NCBI GenBank assembly: GCA_020747065.1
Contig: JAGMVK010000008.1
Span: forward strand, 1,550,001-1,614,000
Length of the DNA stretch: 64,000 nt
Origin: Cadophora sp. MPI-SDFR-AT-0126
Taxonomy: Eukaryota; Ascomycota; Leotiomycetes; Helotiales; Ploettnerulaceae
Direction of reading: 5' to 3'
Shown here: positions 1 through 11,858 of the stretch, in pieces
How the letters are laid out: each line of letters opens with the position of its first letter
Position numbering within the stretch: position 1 is the stretch's first letter
Made by a program: the position numbers and the translations under genes
The notes under the pieces: model-generated
The model's database searches: none
What the model saw: only the letters and a program-made list of their open reading frames with translations
What the model was told of the DNA's origin: nothing

Positions 1-118
1 GGAAGAAAGTTTAGTCAGCCATCATCTCTCTTTACCAATGGTCAAGATCATGTGGAGACATTAGTGTGATGAGGAGCATATTCTGCTGGCAAGTTGTAAC
101 AGAATGGCATGTACATAC

Positions 119-472
119 TGTCCTGCCATGCGTCCTCCAAGTTGAAAATCAACTCATTCGGTGAGATTCGCACTATGGGTCCATAACGCTCGTGGAACTC
201 GGCAATCTTATACGGGAGTTTTCCAATTGCGAAGTGGTACGCAGATGGTAACCTAGTGATGCTCCAAAGACGTGGTCCTGGGTACTTAGAGAGAGGATGG
301 ATGTAAAGTCTGTAGATCGTAACGCCAATGAAACAAATCGCGAGCTACATAGCGTGTAAGTATGTGTCCCAATGATTGAGTCACTTTTATCTGACTAGAG
401 AAGACTTACACATGTCGCAACAGTAGGAGAATATGAAACGATCGCAGTAACAGCCACCTGAAACAATTCCAT
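119..472 (-). CDS. Cytochrome P450, N-terminal part (cut by window edge)
   Basis: Two exons of a minus-strand P450 gene that runs off the left edge. Exon 1 (472-410) starts with Met and encodes a hydrophobic stretch that continues into exon 2 (344-119) as the usual N-terminal ER membrane anchor. After it come the Pro-rich hinge YRLYIHPLSKYPGPRLW and the segment ERYGPIVRISPNEL, both hallmarks of fungal P450s. The intron at 345-409 has a GTAAGT donor and TAG acceptor and keeps frame. A second intron starts at 118 (GTATGT); a CTGAC branch-like site near position 20 suggests its acceptor lies just beyond base 1. The heme-binding Cys region is outside the window, so the P450 class and substrate cannot be told. 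The membrane topology and monooxygenase role are family knowledge. Confidence 0.85.
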
Positions 473-1361
473 GTTGACTTTCTTACCTTCAAGTCTAGTT
501 TATAGTTTCATTAGCTTACGACGAGGATATTTGGAATTGGGAAGCAATGAGGGAACTGAATACCGAGAAGGGGAGAAGCAGGTCTATGATCAAGACACGG
601 AAGGTGGCGACCTTTGGGCAATCGTGATAGCATATTCATTGGACGGATGAATTATTGACATTATGTTGTGTACTGGACTGGCGGGTACTAGACCAGGAAA
701 GATGAGGTGTCGTGATTGTGTTCCATTGCGGGACATAGCATCTGGATACTCTCTTCTTGTCTTGACAGGAGGAAGGAAATATTGAAGTCAAAAATCACTT
801 CTCAAAGTCTGGTAGGAGCCGGACGTACCTTGCTTGTTTATAGATACCATCTCGCCATAACTGGCCAGATATCCGGCCGGCTGGGTTTCGAGGATGGAAG
901 TCGTAATTCAAGCAACGAGACAGAATATCAAGTGGAGCTGGGTAGAAGAGAGCGTAGCTTGTGACAAGTCACACAGCCAACGGCTTGTCATCGGAAGCTG
1001 GCATAAAGTACCACGTTCAGCTGCCCTTTGCAGCCAACTAGCCAACCATTTCGAAAAGATGAAGCGAATGACAAGTACTCTGATTCAACTTCGAACCAAT
1101 AAATAATGAGGGATTGGGACTTTGAGATATTCGAAGACAGCACATCCGCGGCAAGTTCTGATCCATCTTCGCCTAATACAAAGGCTGAAATTCCCTGACA
1201 GCATCAATGGGCCGATACTTCGCCCATCCCACTGAAATAAGCGTTTAGATGAAGTTTGCCGTTGGTCAACTAGTTCTGCCCTGGTGATTCTTGCTCATGG
1301 CCGGCAAATCCATGCATCACAATGTCGTACTTCTCTTTCCGAGCCATCAGTCCATATTTTT
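473..1361. other. Intergenic, P450 upstream region
   Basis: Between the P450 start and the 3' end of the next minus-strand gene. Only short ORFs without protein-like composition; I see no RNA gene or repeat. It should contain the P450 promoter. Confidence 0.6.
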
Positions 1362-2180
1362 TTACCACTCCCCAACTCCAAATCCAGACTCTATCCTAAG
1401 CCCACCGCAACCCTCCCTCCAAGCCTCTCCCCTCATACACCATCCCATCAACAACCCAATCAAAATCCCCAGACCCAGAATACCAACTCCGACAGCCGCA
1501 ATCAAGCTCCCCGAAACGTCCATATCCAGCCACCTCCTCTCAAAAGAGTAATTCCCTAATCTGATAAAGCACGTCTCAAATACTTCCATCTTTCCTGGTC
1601 CATCGAAATTCTTCTCTGTCGCATGTGCAGTAAGAGGCTGTGGTGTATCTGGTGTTTTCTCGACACTTATTGCCTGTAAGTAGTCTGTTGGTCAGGACTC
1701 TGATCCACTTGCTTCCATCGGCCGAATATCGACGCGATAAAGCCCGCCAGGCAGATAAAATGCTACTCACACCAGACTCAATGTGACTTTCCCCCTAATC
1801 TTCGCCTTCAATTCTAGCTCCACATCCAAATCCAGTCCAATCTCCAATCTCACCGGTCTATTCTCCTCCTCTTTTACCCCTCCCTTCAATGCCATCCCAT
1901 TCCCGCTCCCATTCACACCTGTACCGGCTTCCATACTTAACAAAGAAGCCGCATTCTTATTTCTATTCTTCCTACGATTCCTCCGTCGTCTGCTAGACGA
2001 GGAGGAGCCTGCGTTGGACGAGATATCTGAGTCGTCTCGGCCTGCACCGAGCTGTAAGGGAAGAGAGAAGAGGAGTGCGTCTTTATTGTTACTGCCATTT
2101 TGGTTGGAGCGCGGAGTGGGAGGTTGTTGTTGCTGTTGTTGTTTAGGTGCGGCTTTCGTGGTTGTGCTGTTGCTCGACAT
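1362..2180 (-). CDS. Small basic low-complexity protein, possible membrane-tail isoform
   Basis: The start at 2180 opens a 137-aa frame that ends at 1767. It has an N-terminal poly-Gln run, a Ser run followed by an Arg/Lys cluster near residues 63-76, and an acidic/hydrophobic C-terminal block around LEIGLDLDVELELKAKIRG. Small fungal proteins of unknown function with a similar C-terminal block exist (my recollection, not checked). The last codons (GTG TGA) overlap splice donors. Splicing 1772-1674 (phase 0), or from the stronger GTGAGT donor to an AAG acceptor a few bases further in (phase 2), joins to an open frame at about 1673-1362. That frame carries one clear membrane helix, AAVGVGILGLGILIGLLMGW. 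The product is therefore either a 137-aa soluble protein (1767-2180) or a roughly 240-aa protein with a membrane segment near its C-terminus. Function unknown. Confidence 0.5.
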
Positions 2181-2853
2181 TGTGAGAGAGGAGATTACTT
2201 GATATTTGAGTTTTGGAAGGTGATATTGGACAAGGCTGGTATATTTCACAGCTCTCAAGTTCCAGGTTCTAAATTTCGAAATGCAAAATGATGAGAGATA
2301 GGATGAATAGAACGATTCAAAAAACTTCAGAGACGATGCGATTCAGAAAAGCACCGAATTCGCAGACCTCTTTTCACACGTGATGACGCTGCGTCTGAAA
2401 CATACAGAAAGTGAGGCCATCGTACGAGCAAGCATGCCATTTCCAGGTTTCTGAAACGTTTCCCGATTACCATTGCATTGTATCAAACAGTGACGGTCCA
2501 TGCATCTGCCGCTTCGGTGGATGCACCCGGGATGTTTGTGAGCACAGGCGCGAACACTCGCCTTGAAAGCTGTCACAAAGGAGCAGCGAAAAGCCTGGGA
2601 ATCGTCTGATATGGAGAGCTGAGCAGCCTTGACTTCCGATGTATGATCATCCTGAGGATCTGCCCGGCTTTAGGGATTGGTTACCCAAGTTTATTTCTTG
2701 ATAAACAAAAATAGAAAACATTACAAAAACCTAAGAGCCATTGCTTTACATTCAAAAGACCACCTAGCCCCTGCCTCCCTCGTAGAAACGCCGTATTTTC
2801 ATCAACATCTGAATATTAAGTATGTCTCGACAGATCTGAGCTGATCATCGCTT
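2181..2853. other. Intergenic, upstream of the small basic protein
   Basis: Contains the promoter of the gene ending at 2180 and the 3' flank of the bHLH gene. A perfect CACGTG E-box lies at 2377-2382, next to a bHLH gene whose basic region fits E-box binding. No other feature seen. Confidence 0.5.
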
Positions 2854-4048
2854 TTATGCGCTGAGCAGATCCTTGACACTCATTCCTCGCCCGCCAAGGC
2901 TACCTTGTGTTCCTCTGCGATCAGTATTGAGCATCAATAGGGCGGCAGTCGCTTCCTGATCCAAATCGCGTTGTGGCAACAACGCAGGACTCGTCAATGC
3001 CGATCCGCCTGCGCCAGCACTACGAGCATAATCATATGCTGCCGGGCCGAGAGCTGGCGATGTGGTATTAGATGCGCTGAAGCTATAGTGACGGTGGTCT
3101 GTCGAGGCTGAGGAATATGAATCTTGACGATTCCGGGAATCTTGTGGGAGAAGTGCGGGAGAGGCTGACGTACGGTTGGAGTTCGGGACTGGTGTAGAAT
3201 AAGCTGGTGAAGCTTGCTCTGAGCCATCCATCTCAACATCTTCGTTTTCCTCATGTGGCTGGTATTGTCGAGGGGTACCGTACGAGCCTCGACTCGATGG
3301 CGGAGGAAGAATAAAGTGCTCCGTACTTGGTATCGTATTGGCTCGATTATTCTCTGCCTTCAGCTTGGATACGCACTCTTCCAGATATCGGACATAGTCA
3401 ATAGATGCCTGTACTTAGTGTTAGTGGCCATCTCCCCGAAAGATCAACAGCAGCAAAAGTATATTATACCTGCAGAATAGCCAGTTTATGCATCTCTCCC
3501 GTACACGCTGGTATCATATCCTTCAAGACACCAAACTCCTCATTCATCTTGGACCTTCTCCGACGCTCAATGAGACTATGTGCTGTCTTCCTTGCTATCT
3601 TTCTGCCAGCAACACTAGTAGAAGATGGTTGTTTCTTCTTTGGCGCAGTTACAGCGGCTTTGCTAGTAGCAGGCTTCTGGGTATCATTATACGCCTCGTC
3701 TTCCTCTTGCTGCCCACGAGGCTTCATCTGTATGATCTTTCGCGATCTTGTAGGTGGAGGTGGCAGAGCAAAGGCATCTTTTGTCGCTGGAGCTTGTACT
3801 GCAGAGGATCGACGACGGATCTTAACCACCTCACTTGCTGGAATTGCAGGAGACTTCGGCGAGGTGGGGTGATATGAGGATGCTGAGGAGGACTTCGCTG
3901 AAGAGGCGCTTGAGGGATGGGATTCGGAACCTGCTACAGCAGGAGGTGGAAGTTCAAACGACATCTGCAAAGTTGAGAACTGCGATCCATCCTTCCCTTT
4001 GATCTCTGTCGAAGAGGCAGGCGTCGGAGGTTGCTGGGGACGAGGCAT
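2854..4048 (-). CDS. bHLH transcription factor (ESC1-like)
   Basis: Two exons, 4048-3470 and 3408-2854, separated by a 61-nt intron (CAG|GTATAA ... TACAG). The protein is 377 aa. Residues 1-150 are Ser/Pro/Lys-rich and probably disordered. The basic helix-loop-helix lies at about 160-220: AHSLIERRRRSKMNEEF gives the His-Glu-Arg pattern that contacts CACGTG-type E-boxes, and helix 2 continues across the intron into IDYVRYLEECVSKLKAEN, a short leucine-rich coiled extension. The C-terminal 120 residues are Ser-rich and end in MSVKDLLSA. By family knowledge this is a nuclear dimeric DNA-binding regulator; targets are not readable here. The start at 4048 was chosen because an in-frame Met nine codons upstream (4075) adds residues that do not look conserved. 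An extra 5' exon cannot be excluded. Confidence 0.85.
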
Positions 4049-5860
4049 CTCGTATCTGTTGGAGCACCGGCTCAAGTGTCTCGTGCACGATCACTGTTGA
4101 CAGTCCCTCCCGTTCCTTCAAGTACGTATGACAACAATCCGGGCTCAATGACGATATAAAGCCGCAATTGACGTGTGAGAGAACAGAGGGAGAAGAAGCA
4201 ATGCTTGAGCAGGTAACAAGAATGGAAGCAGCCTTTTCTGAGAAGTAGGAAAACGAGCGTAGGGTAACACTCATATGGTGGGCTATCTGAGACTTACATC
4301 GAAACTTAATCTCCATGCTGGCCAGCATAATAGAATGTACGTTCAGGGTGCCTCTGGACGTGCTGGTATGTCGCGTGCCGGGAATGATTGGTATTTGGGA
4401 GGTCGAGAGAATCGTCCACTCAGAAGCCGGGATTGAGAACGTGGAAGCTAGAGATTCGAGACGAAAGCTTGACCTCCCGCGCTGAATACCCAGGTCCGTC
4501 CGTGCGCAAGCGCCCCCTCGCTTCACTTCGTTTCCTTTTAGTTTGTTTTGTTTCGTTCTCGCTTCAATCCGATCCTGAAAATCAGTTCTATGTTACGAAG
4601 TGGAAAGTCTTAGAATGGGCAATAAATGACGAAACATTCACTACATGAGAAAATAAGAGTCTGCATATTCAAGATATTCTCTTCAAGCCCTAAAAATCTC
4701 GAACATAAGCTGGCTATGGAATTCTGAATCGAACGGAGAGTCGAGAACTACTCTGACTCTATGGAGAATAATATGTATCGATAGCCAAGGAATCTATCAG
4801 GTCCAAGGTAACATTTCAAGCTAACAGAGCCATTATCCTGAGAAGTTTCTAGTTCACCACGGAGAATCAGTACTAGGATTGGAATTGAACGCGTTAATAC
4901 CAGGAAGTAACTTCAGCTATCTGAATACGTGAGGTAAGGAAATTGAGAAACCTCTCTTTTCATTAGAGGGCATTCATAGTGAGTTCATTAGGCAGAAAAT
5001 CAAAAGTAAAAGTAAGACAGTGTTTAAAATCAAAGTCGTATTGAATATATAACTAATACATTCCGACAATTACTGGATTAAACTTTCACCTTTGGCGAAG
5101 ACAACCTAGCCAGAGCTATTGGGCAAACAAGTTTCTTGCTTCCACAGCTTTCCACATGGAGCAGCAGCGCAAATAAATAACATGTACTATTCATGCAATT
5201 GCTTGATCTTGACGCCCAGTAAAAGGCGATGAATCTTTTATTGGTTTGGCATCGATCTCGGTTAAGTGTCCCCAGGAAACTATCAAGTTCCTCGCTGCGT
5301 AGCTTGCTTGGGATCTTTCTAGTGTGCCTCCTATGTTCTGGATATTTGAGTGTTGTGGAACTTTTTCAGTACATACCTTATCTATCCACGGGATATAGGT
5401 TGATAGAGATACCGATACCCGAAGCCTGAAAGGTCAGATGGAAGCCGCGAAAATTTTACTTATGAAATAGAACAGCACTGTTAAAGAGTTGGGAATATTG
5501 GACTTGGGTGTCGCCATCAGCATTTCATCTCCCAGAAAAGGAATTGATCACGATATAGAGGCGAGTGAAATGCTTCAAGAGACATGAGCAACATCAATTA
5601 CAGACTGTATCCGTCGGTGCCAATGCTTCCGCCGAAGTTAAGTACATAGGGTGGAACCGCTCTCTATAGGAGGAGAAAGAGCCGGCAGCGGATGTAGAAA
5701 AGAGGAGAAATGTTCATCCATCATTCCTTGGCCCAGAAAAGAAAATGTAATCCTTCCAATAACCACTTCACTCTTCTCAAGCAAAGATTCGCCCATCGAG
5801 CAGGCCATTCATGGATATACTCATACTCAAGTTGCAATCAAGCTGATCCCTTCTTATCCA
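4049..5860. other. Intergenic, bHLH promoter side
   Basis: About 1.8 kb between the bHLH start and the 3' end of the GH5 gene. Moderately AT-rich, with no ORF that looks protein-like on either strand. A weak 5S rRNA resemblance near 5630-5690 was rejected. Confidence 0.6.
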
Positions 5861-7471
5861 TCACATCCCAACACACTGATTGAAACCTCCAACTCCAGCT
5901 CTGAATCCTTGCTCCCAAATCCACACAAATTCTCCTCTTTGGCCTGATTCTAACAGCCTCTTCTTGACCCAAATCTCCAAACACCCAATCGTATCTCCTC
6001 CCTCCGCAACCACATTCCCACCCAGGACGCCCTCACTTCTCATCCCGAAGAACCTCAGCGCATCTGAAAACCCGACATTCCAACCCTCACTATAAAGCTG
6101 ATGCTCAAAGTGCTTCCCAGGCGCCGTCTGATTCCAGTAGTTATCGTGATTCTGCCTAGCAATCTGCGCCATCTCTCCTCTCTTCGCTTCAGCGACTCCA
6201 ATCCGGTTGCGAACTTCCTGAGCTGGGAGCATGAGGTGTTGTGGAGGAGTAATGTTCCACTTCTTCGACTGCTCGGCAAAGCCCCACTCACCACCATCCA
6301 TCCAATCCATCTTGTACGTCCAGAAATAACAGCCTCCTGCTCTCTGTTTCCATTTCTGGCTCTGAGTACGCCCGAATTGTGTGACGAGACCGTCTTTTTC
6401 TTCGGGGCTGACTCGTCCCCATGTTTGGCCGTCAAGGACACAGCTCCATTCTCCGACGATGACCTGTGCTTCGCCTCTATCACCAAGACTCCCTTCTTTC
6501 CCTTCCAGTTCTTTGAGCTCGTCTCCGAGTCTGCCAATGATCTGCTGAGGACTCTGGCTGCGATCTTCGTCGCTGAAGGTATAGTATCGATGCGTGTCGA
6601 TGATAACTGGATTCTTTAGAGCACCACTGAACGGATGTCTGCTATTCGTCCAGTCCAGAGCAGTTTTCAAGTCCCAAGCGTCAGAGATGTATAGTGGAAG
6701 ACCCTCGTCCCACCTCGCAACCTCCCTGATAACAGCTTCATAGAAATGGTACATGCCCTCCGCATTATGCGTGGCTTCATTCACAATCTGCAATCCAAGC
6801 ACTCCATCCATTCCTCTAGCCTGCCCAGCAATCCACCCCAGAGCCTGTTTCGTCCTCTCCAGATTCTCTCTGTTCCCCCACAGTTCCGCCCTCCCAGTCG
6901 CAGACCCGTGGTCCTCGCCATTAGCACCACCATACACGAAATGGAAATCCAGCAGAATGCCAATGCCCCAACTTCTAGCCCTTGCAACAAGTTCTACCAC
7001 AGCAGTCCATGCATTGACATATACGGCGCCTACAGTCTCAAACGGCGTTCCTCGACACACTTCCGGACCCAGAGTGAAATACCCAATGGGCAACCGGATA
7101 CTCGTGCATCTGGCTTGTTTGACCAACCACTCGAAATCCTGGTCACTAACCGCATCATTCCAGTGTGCTTCCCACTTTGCTCTTGCTCCGTCGATGCCTA
7201 GCTCATTGACCGCTGCAGTGACTGCAGCAAGCTCGTGATCTCCAGATGAAGATCCAACAAACATCGATCCAGAGAGCCATTTCTCGAGCACGAATATCGA
7301 GCCCAGATTGGTTCCCCAATGGAATCGGTATCGGAGGAGATCTAATGCTGTTGGAGGCCCAATTATCGAGGGTTGATTGGCCTGAGCTATGGGCTTCTGA
7401 GACGAGGATGGAGAGTCCGAGTCGGTCAATTCATCGAAAGCGGCTTTGGCCTTGTTGAGAAATTTCTTCAT
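5861..7471 (-). CDS. Intracellular GH5-family exo-beta-glucanase-like protein
   Basis: A single uninterrupted frame of 536 aa from the Met at 7471; the frame opens further to 7570 but the extra 33 residues look like leader sequence. The fold is that of glycoside hydrolase family 5: an N-terminal block RFHWGTNLGSIFVLEKWL, the barrel strand IRLPIGYFTLG, the acid/base Glu in LQIVNEATHN (about residue 232) and the nucleophile Glu in IVGEWS (about residue 341). There is no signal peptide, so the enzyme probably acts inside the cell, unlike secreted exo-1,3-beta-glucanases. A roughly 150-residue C-terminal tail after the catalytic domain is rich in Trp and aromatic residues and resembles no domain I know. 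Likely a beta-1,3-glucan or glucoside hydrolase; exact substrate unknown. Intronless, unusual in this window. Confidence 0.85.
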   Translation of the reverse strand: MKKFLNKAKAAFDELTDSDSPSSSQKPIAQANQPSIIGPPTALDLLRYRFHWGTNLGSIFVLEKWLSGSMFVGSSSGDHELAAVTAAVNELGIDGARAKWEAHWNDAVSDQDFEWLVKQARCTSIRLPIGYFTLGPEVCRGTPFETVGAVYVNAWTAVVELVARARSWGIGILLDFHFVYGGANGEDHGSATGRAELWGNRENLERTKQALGWIAGQARGMDGVLGLQIVNEATHNAEGMYHFYEAVIREVARWDEGLPLYISDAWDLKTALDWTNSRHPFSGALKNPVIIDTHRYYTFSDEDRSQSPQQIIGRLGDELKELEGKEGSLGDRGEAQVIVGEWSCVLDGQTWGRVSPEEKDGLVTQFGRTQSQKWKQRAGGCYFWTYKMDWMDGGEWGFAEQSKKWNITPPQHLMLPAQEVRNRIGVAEAKRGEMAQIARQNHDNYWNQTAPGKHFEHQLYSEGWNVGFSDALRFFGMRSEGVLGGNVVAEGGDTIGCLEIWVKKRLLESGQRGEFVWIWEQGFRAGVGGFNQCVGM

Positions 7472-7901
7472 TTTGAACTGGATCCAGCTGGAATGAATCG
7501 TTCCAGATGGGACGAGAGAGGACGAGAGACGACGCAAAGATTTGATGCTGATCGTTGGGACTGGATCCACTGAGATGCATGCAGTTGATGTAAGGCTCGG
7601 GAACAGCCTTGGTGGGGTGGTGGGGTAATCTACATGTAGTGATCCTTGATTAAGAAACCACGTTCCTTGTGTCCATTGGATATTTGGAATGATATTTCTG
7701 TGGTATTACTATGGCGTCGACATGTTGTTGATAGATCACGACACGTGAAAATGAAGATCAAATCTTAATATGAAGATGTGGTTGATGTCAAGCAAAAGCC
7801 TCGAAAGCTGTCCATTATTTGCGACTCGCCATTAACACTTTTCAATGTGCAGTACGAGCATCGCCCGAAAGTACTTGCCAAATAAGCCCACAATTCATAA
7901 T
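7472..7901. other. Intergenic, GH5 promoter
   Basis: 430 bp between two minus-strand genes, moderately AT-rich. A CACGTG E-box sits at 7742-7747. Nothing else seen. Confidence 0.5.
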
Positions 7902-9753
7902 CTAGACCTCATTACTTGGGTATGCCACCTTCAGAGTCGAGTTGAACTCTTCTTTGATACTCCTCATGCTCACGAATCTCGTCAACAAATTCTGGCTCCC
8001 GGCTTTATCGTTCGTTCCGCTGGCTCTAGCACCACCAAATGGCTGTTGACCAACAACAGCGCCCGTGCTCTTACAGTTGATATAGAAGTTTCCTGCCGAG
8101 TTCCGCAGAGCATCCTCCGCATAGCGGACAGCAGCTCTGTCGGAAGCGAAGATGGATCCAGTGAGGCCATACTCGGATGTACTGTCAACAAGCTCACAGG
8201 CAGACTGGAATGCCTCTACCGGGGATGTGGTATCGTCATACACGTGAACTGTCAATATTGGACCGAAAAGCTCGGTGGAAAGGAGTTGGTGGTTTGGATT
8301 GGTAGTGGCGTAAATTGTAGGGTGGATAAAGTAGCCAGTTGAGTCGTCATATTTACCTCCCACCAGCAATTCGAGCTCCTTGTCATCCTTCGCAGCGTCA
8401 ATGACGCCCGAAAGCTTCTTGAAGGATCCGACATGGATGACAGGTCCAATAAAGTTCTTGTGGTCGGTTGGTACTCCAATAGAAAGCGCAGATGTCTCAG
8501 AAACAAGGCGTTCCTTAAATTGAGGCCAGACAGACTTGGGGACGTATGCTCTGGATGTTGCACTACACTTCTGTCCTTGATACTCAAAAGCGCCACGCAC
8601 AGTCTGTACTGCCGCATTTTCGATATCTGCCGAGGAGTGGATAAGATGGAAGTTCTTTCCTCCCGTCTCACCAACGATTCTTGGGTAACCTTGATATCTG
8701 CCCTCCGCAACACCAGTTGCAATAGATCCGTATAACTTCCTAAAGACGGCGGTACTACCGGTGTAGTGAAGACACGCGAGCTTCTTGTGTGCAAGCACGA
8801 CTTTTGTTACTTCTTCTGGGTTTCCGGGCACGAACTGAATAACATTCTTTGGAAGACCAGCTTCGAGCAGAATATTGTAGAGGAGCCAGTTGGACGCAAT
8901 AGCCGAATCTGAGGGCTTCCATACCACCACGTTACCCATCAACGCTGGTGCACCGGGCAGATTGCCAGCAATGGCTGTGAAGTTGAATGGAGTGACTGCG
9001 TAGACAAAGCCCTCAAGTGGCCGGTATTCCACTCTGTTCCATACACCTGGTGAGTTATGGGCTGGTTGCTGTGCATATAGCTCCTCCGCATATTGTACGT
9101 TGAATCTAAGGAAGTCGACCAGTTCCGCCGCAGAATCTATTTCTGCCTGCCACGCATTCTTGCCTTGTCCAAGCATTGTCGCAGCCATTATATCATATCT
9201 GTATTTCCCAGCAATCAGATCCGCAGCCTTCAAAAAGATCGCAGCTCTATCCGAGAAGGGTAGAGATTCCCATGCGGGTTTTGCTGCTAATGCAGCATCG
9301 ATAGCCGCGGAGACATCGGATGGGGAAGCGTTCGAGTATGAGGCGATGGTGGAGGAGTGATTGGAAGGATTCTGTTGGGTGGAAATGGTAGAGGTTTTAA
9401 TCTACCGTGGTTAGACAAGAATTTCATCGAACATGTATCTGAATTGACTAACCTCTTTGCCTCCAACTACAATCGGGACTTCAAGGGGCGTCTGCTTCTG
9501 GAAGCTTTCAAGTGCGGTCGTGAGACCCTCGCGCTGGGCTGAACCTTTGGCATAATGGTGCTAAAGCCATTAGCATGGTATCACTCAATTGATCGTTCCA
9601 GCTCACATTTGGTTCGTTTGAGATCTTTGGAATGGAGAAAGTTGCAAGAGTGGACATGTTGAAATTGCGGGGTATCGAAGTGGGATGTTTGCGTTTGATA
9701 GCTTGTAGACAGGGATTGAGAGGACGTAAACTCCTGAGACTTTTAGTAGCCAT
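7902..9753 (-). CDS. PUT2: Delta-1-pyrroline-5-carboxylate dehydrogenase, mitochondrial
   Basis: Three exons, 9753-9607, 9560-9453 and 9401-7902, give 584 aa. Introns are 46 nt (branch GCTAATG) and 51 nt and keep frame. The enzyme oxidises P5C (glutamate semialdehyde) to glutamate with NAD+, the second step of proline catabolism. Evidence: a basic, Ser-rich N-terminus (MATKSLRSLRPLNPCLQA) typical of a mitochondrial presequence, the NEPN|HHYAKGS junction, TPFNFTAIAGNLPGAPALMG, the base Glu in VGETGGKNFH (about 330) and the catalytic Cys in EYQGQKCSATSRAY (about 364), all characteristic of the P5CDH branch of aldehyde dehydrogenases. Length agrees with fungal homologues. No cluster with proline oxidase or permease is seen; neighbours are unrelated. 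Confidence 0.93.
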
Positions 9754-11858
9754 TGTGAAAAGGAAATGCTGCAAACAAATGCGAAAGAATTGACTGTGAG
9801 AATTCTAGCTGAGCGTACCTCAAATGCTTTGATGGTTGATGAAGCTCTCCAACGCGCAGCGGTCACTTTAGATATGGAGATCCTTGGCCGGCTATTGACG
9901 GCACTGTGAATTGAGGTCAAGCTTTATTGTCAGCATCCCTGTCACTGCGTCCTAGATCGGAGCCCAGCAGTGAATTAGAGAGTAATCGTTTGGGTATGGC
10001 TGATACAAAGTTTAATTTTGTATTCGAATTTCTGTGTCAATTTTCGTTTTACTTGACAAATGGTTGTGGTGGCTGTTTCGAATATTTGGATCAGGCAGTT
10101 TCACTGCGAGCGCTGAACCCCGCCCTTGCCAAAGATCGGAAGGAGTTACCAACAGAGTCAATCGCTTCACATGAAAGGAAATTTTCTTGACATTCTCTAA
10201 TGATCGAAAGTCTTTTTTCTATTGCAGAGGAGTTTGAGTAGTCAACCGAACTTATGACTTTGAAGTTGCCTTTCAGCGGAGCGAGTGAGTATTGATAGAG
10301 GAAATTCCATCGTGCCAAATATCGGCCCAGAAGCTCGTACCTCCTCATACAAAAAATCGACAGAATCGTTTATGTGAATACAATAAGTGAAATATTGTAT
10401 TGTGGGAATATCTTCGAGAGTTGTCTGTCGGTCATTACTTATGGAGTTGCTGAATAGTGTAGTTGAGAAGTGCCTATTTGATGCTAGTCAACTTCATCTC
10501 GAGACCAGTGATGTGGCATAAGAATTTTCTCTATAGGCTATACCAGAAGAGGTAGAGTAATTCAAGTGCTTCAAGTCTGGCATGTGCTATTTTTCTATTC
10601 TGTATCCAAGCTTACATAGAAAGTATCAAACCCAATTGTGACAACAAAAACATCTGCACAAGCAGCCCTTTTGCAAATGTCAAGCAAACAATTAAGTGAA
10701 AATACGCTCGAGTCTACTATCTTTATTGTCTTATAAACGGACATTGAATAACCATCTTACCCAGAAGCCGACATCTCGACACTGTAGCACCATGTTGATA
10801 AGGTTGGATGTTGTTGAAATTACCACCTGTTAGGGACAAGAGAATGAGAATAATGGTAAAAGATGTAATTTCTTAGAAATATATGTGAGTGAAATGATAA
10901 ACGTAGTTGAGATGGGCCTTCCTATAAACCATTGAGACTTGCGCTGTCTCTCTTGAGGGTCTGATACTCCAAGAGAATTTTGTAAGTGCTCTGCAGTTCA
11001 CCCCCTGCATTCTGGTCTTGCTCATCTGACCTGGTACTAAATATGCAATCTATATAACTATCAATTTAGATAAGATACGATCCAATCATAGATATCATAC
11101 CCGCCCTGATGAAAATGATCGGACCATCTGAACCATTTGTCCTGCTTGTACGGGGTATCGATTAACACTTCAGTAAGATGGAACCCTGATTAATCTAAGA
11201 GACAGTTGGACGTAACATAGTTGTGAATTAGCTTTGTATAAATCAGTGATATGTTATAGATGTAAATTATCTTTGTTAGTTGCGACACGATCGAGATCAC
11301 AAAATCCCGATGTCAGCATAGGAAATTTGTCGAGCTCGAGACGGGTTAAGCCAAATAAGTATCATTAAGCGAGACGCGCTAGCCAGCGCAGTTTGCCCGC
11401 TCCAACCCAATCCCTACCTACCAGGAAGAGGCGGAGGCTCCTGGACCACGCAAGGGTCAAGAATTTCCCGACAATGAAGACGGAGTCTCTCTTCCATGAG
11501 AATATTTTCCAAAGCGATTTATGATAATCGTAAATGAATGTTTAGAAGTTCGATCACCGTTTCTTCCGACGTCCGCAGTTTTACCGACAAAAGGTTTTGT
11601 TGCACATCGCAAATTCGTCTGAAGAGTCTCGTGAGACTAGGCTCGAGAGATTTTCTTCCACTGCGCATAACTTCCGCATCTGGCCACTCCGAACAACACA
11701 GTAACGTGCCTCCGACAGCTGTCGCGCTACACAACAAGATCCGACATACTTAAATCTTATATACTTCTTGAAAAGCTCTTATTTTGGCCGATATCAATTA
11801 TATTCTCGATTCAACCTCCTCCGTCTTGCCCCGTTCCATCTTACGCTGATAAAGAGTC
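9754..11858. other. Intergenic, divergent promoter region
   Basis: 2.1 kb between the divergently transcribed P5C dehydrogenase and glycerol-3-phosphatase genes. The middle (about 10.2-11.3 kb) is AT-rich with frequent stops in all frames. No gene, tRNA or clear repeat recognised. Confidence 0.6.

Noticed and set aside
1783..2202. 139-codon plus-strand frame
   Set aside because: Antisense shadow of the small basic low-complexity protein; its Leu/Cys/Phe runs are the reverse reading of the poly-Gln and Ser/Arg stretches.
5590..5690. Weak similarity to 5S rRNA (GAAGTTAAGTACATAGGG...)
   Set aside because: Only scattered words agree, the overall helix pairing of 5S rRNA cannot be drawn, and filamentous ascomycete 5S genes have a different consensus here.
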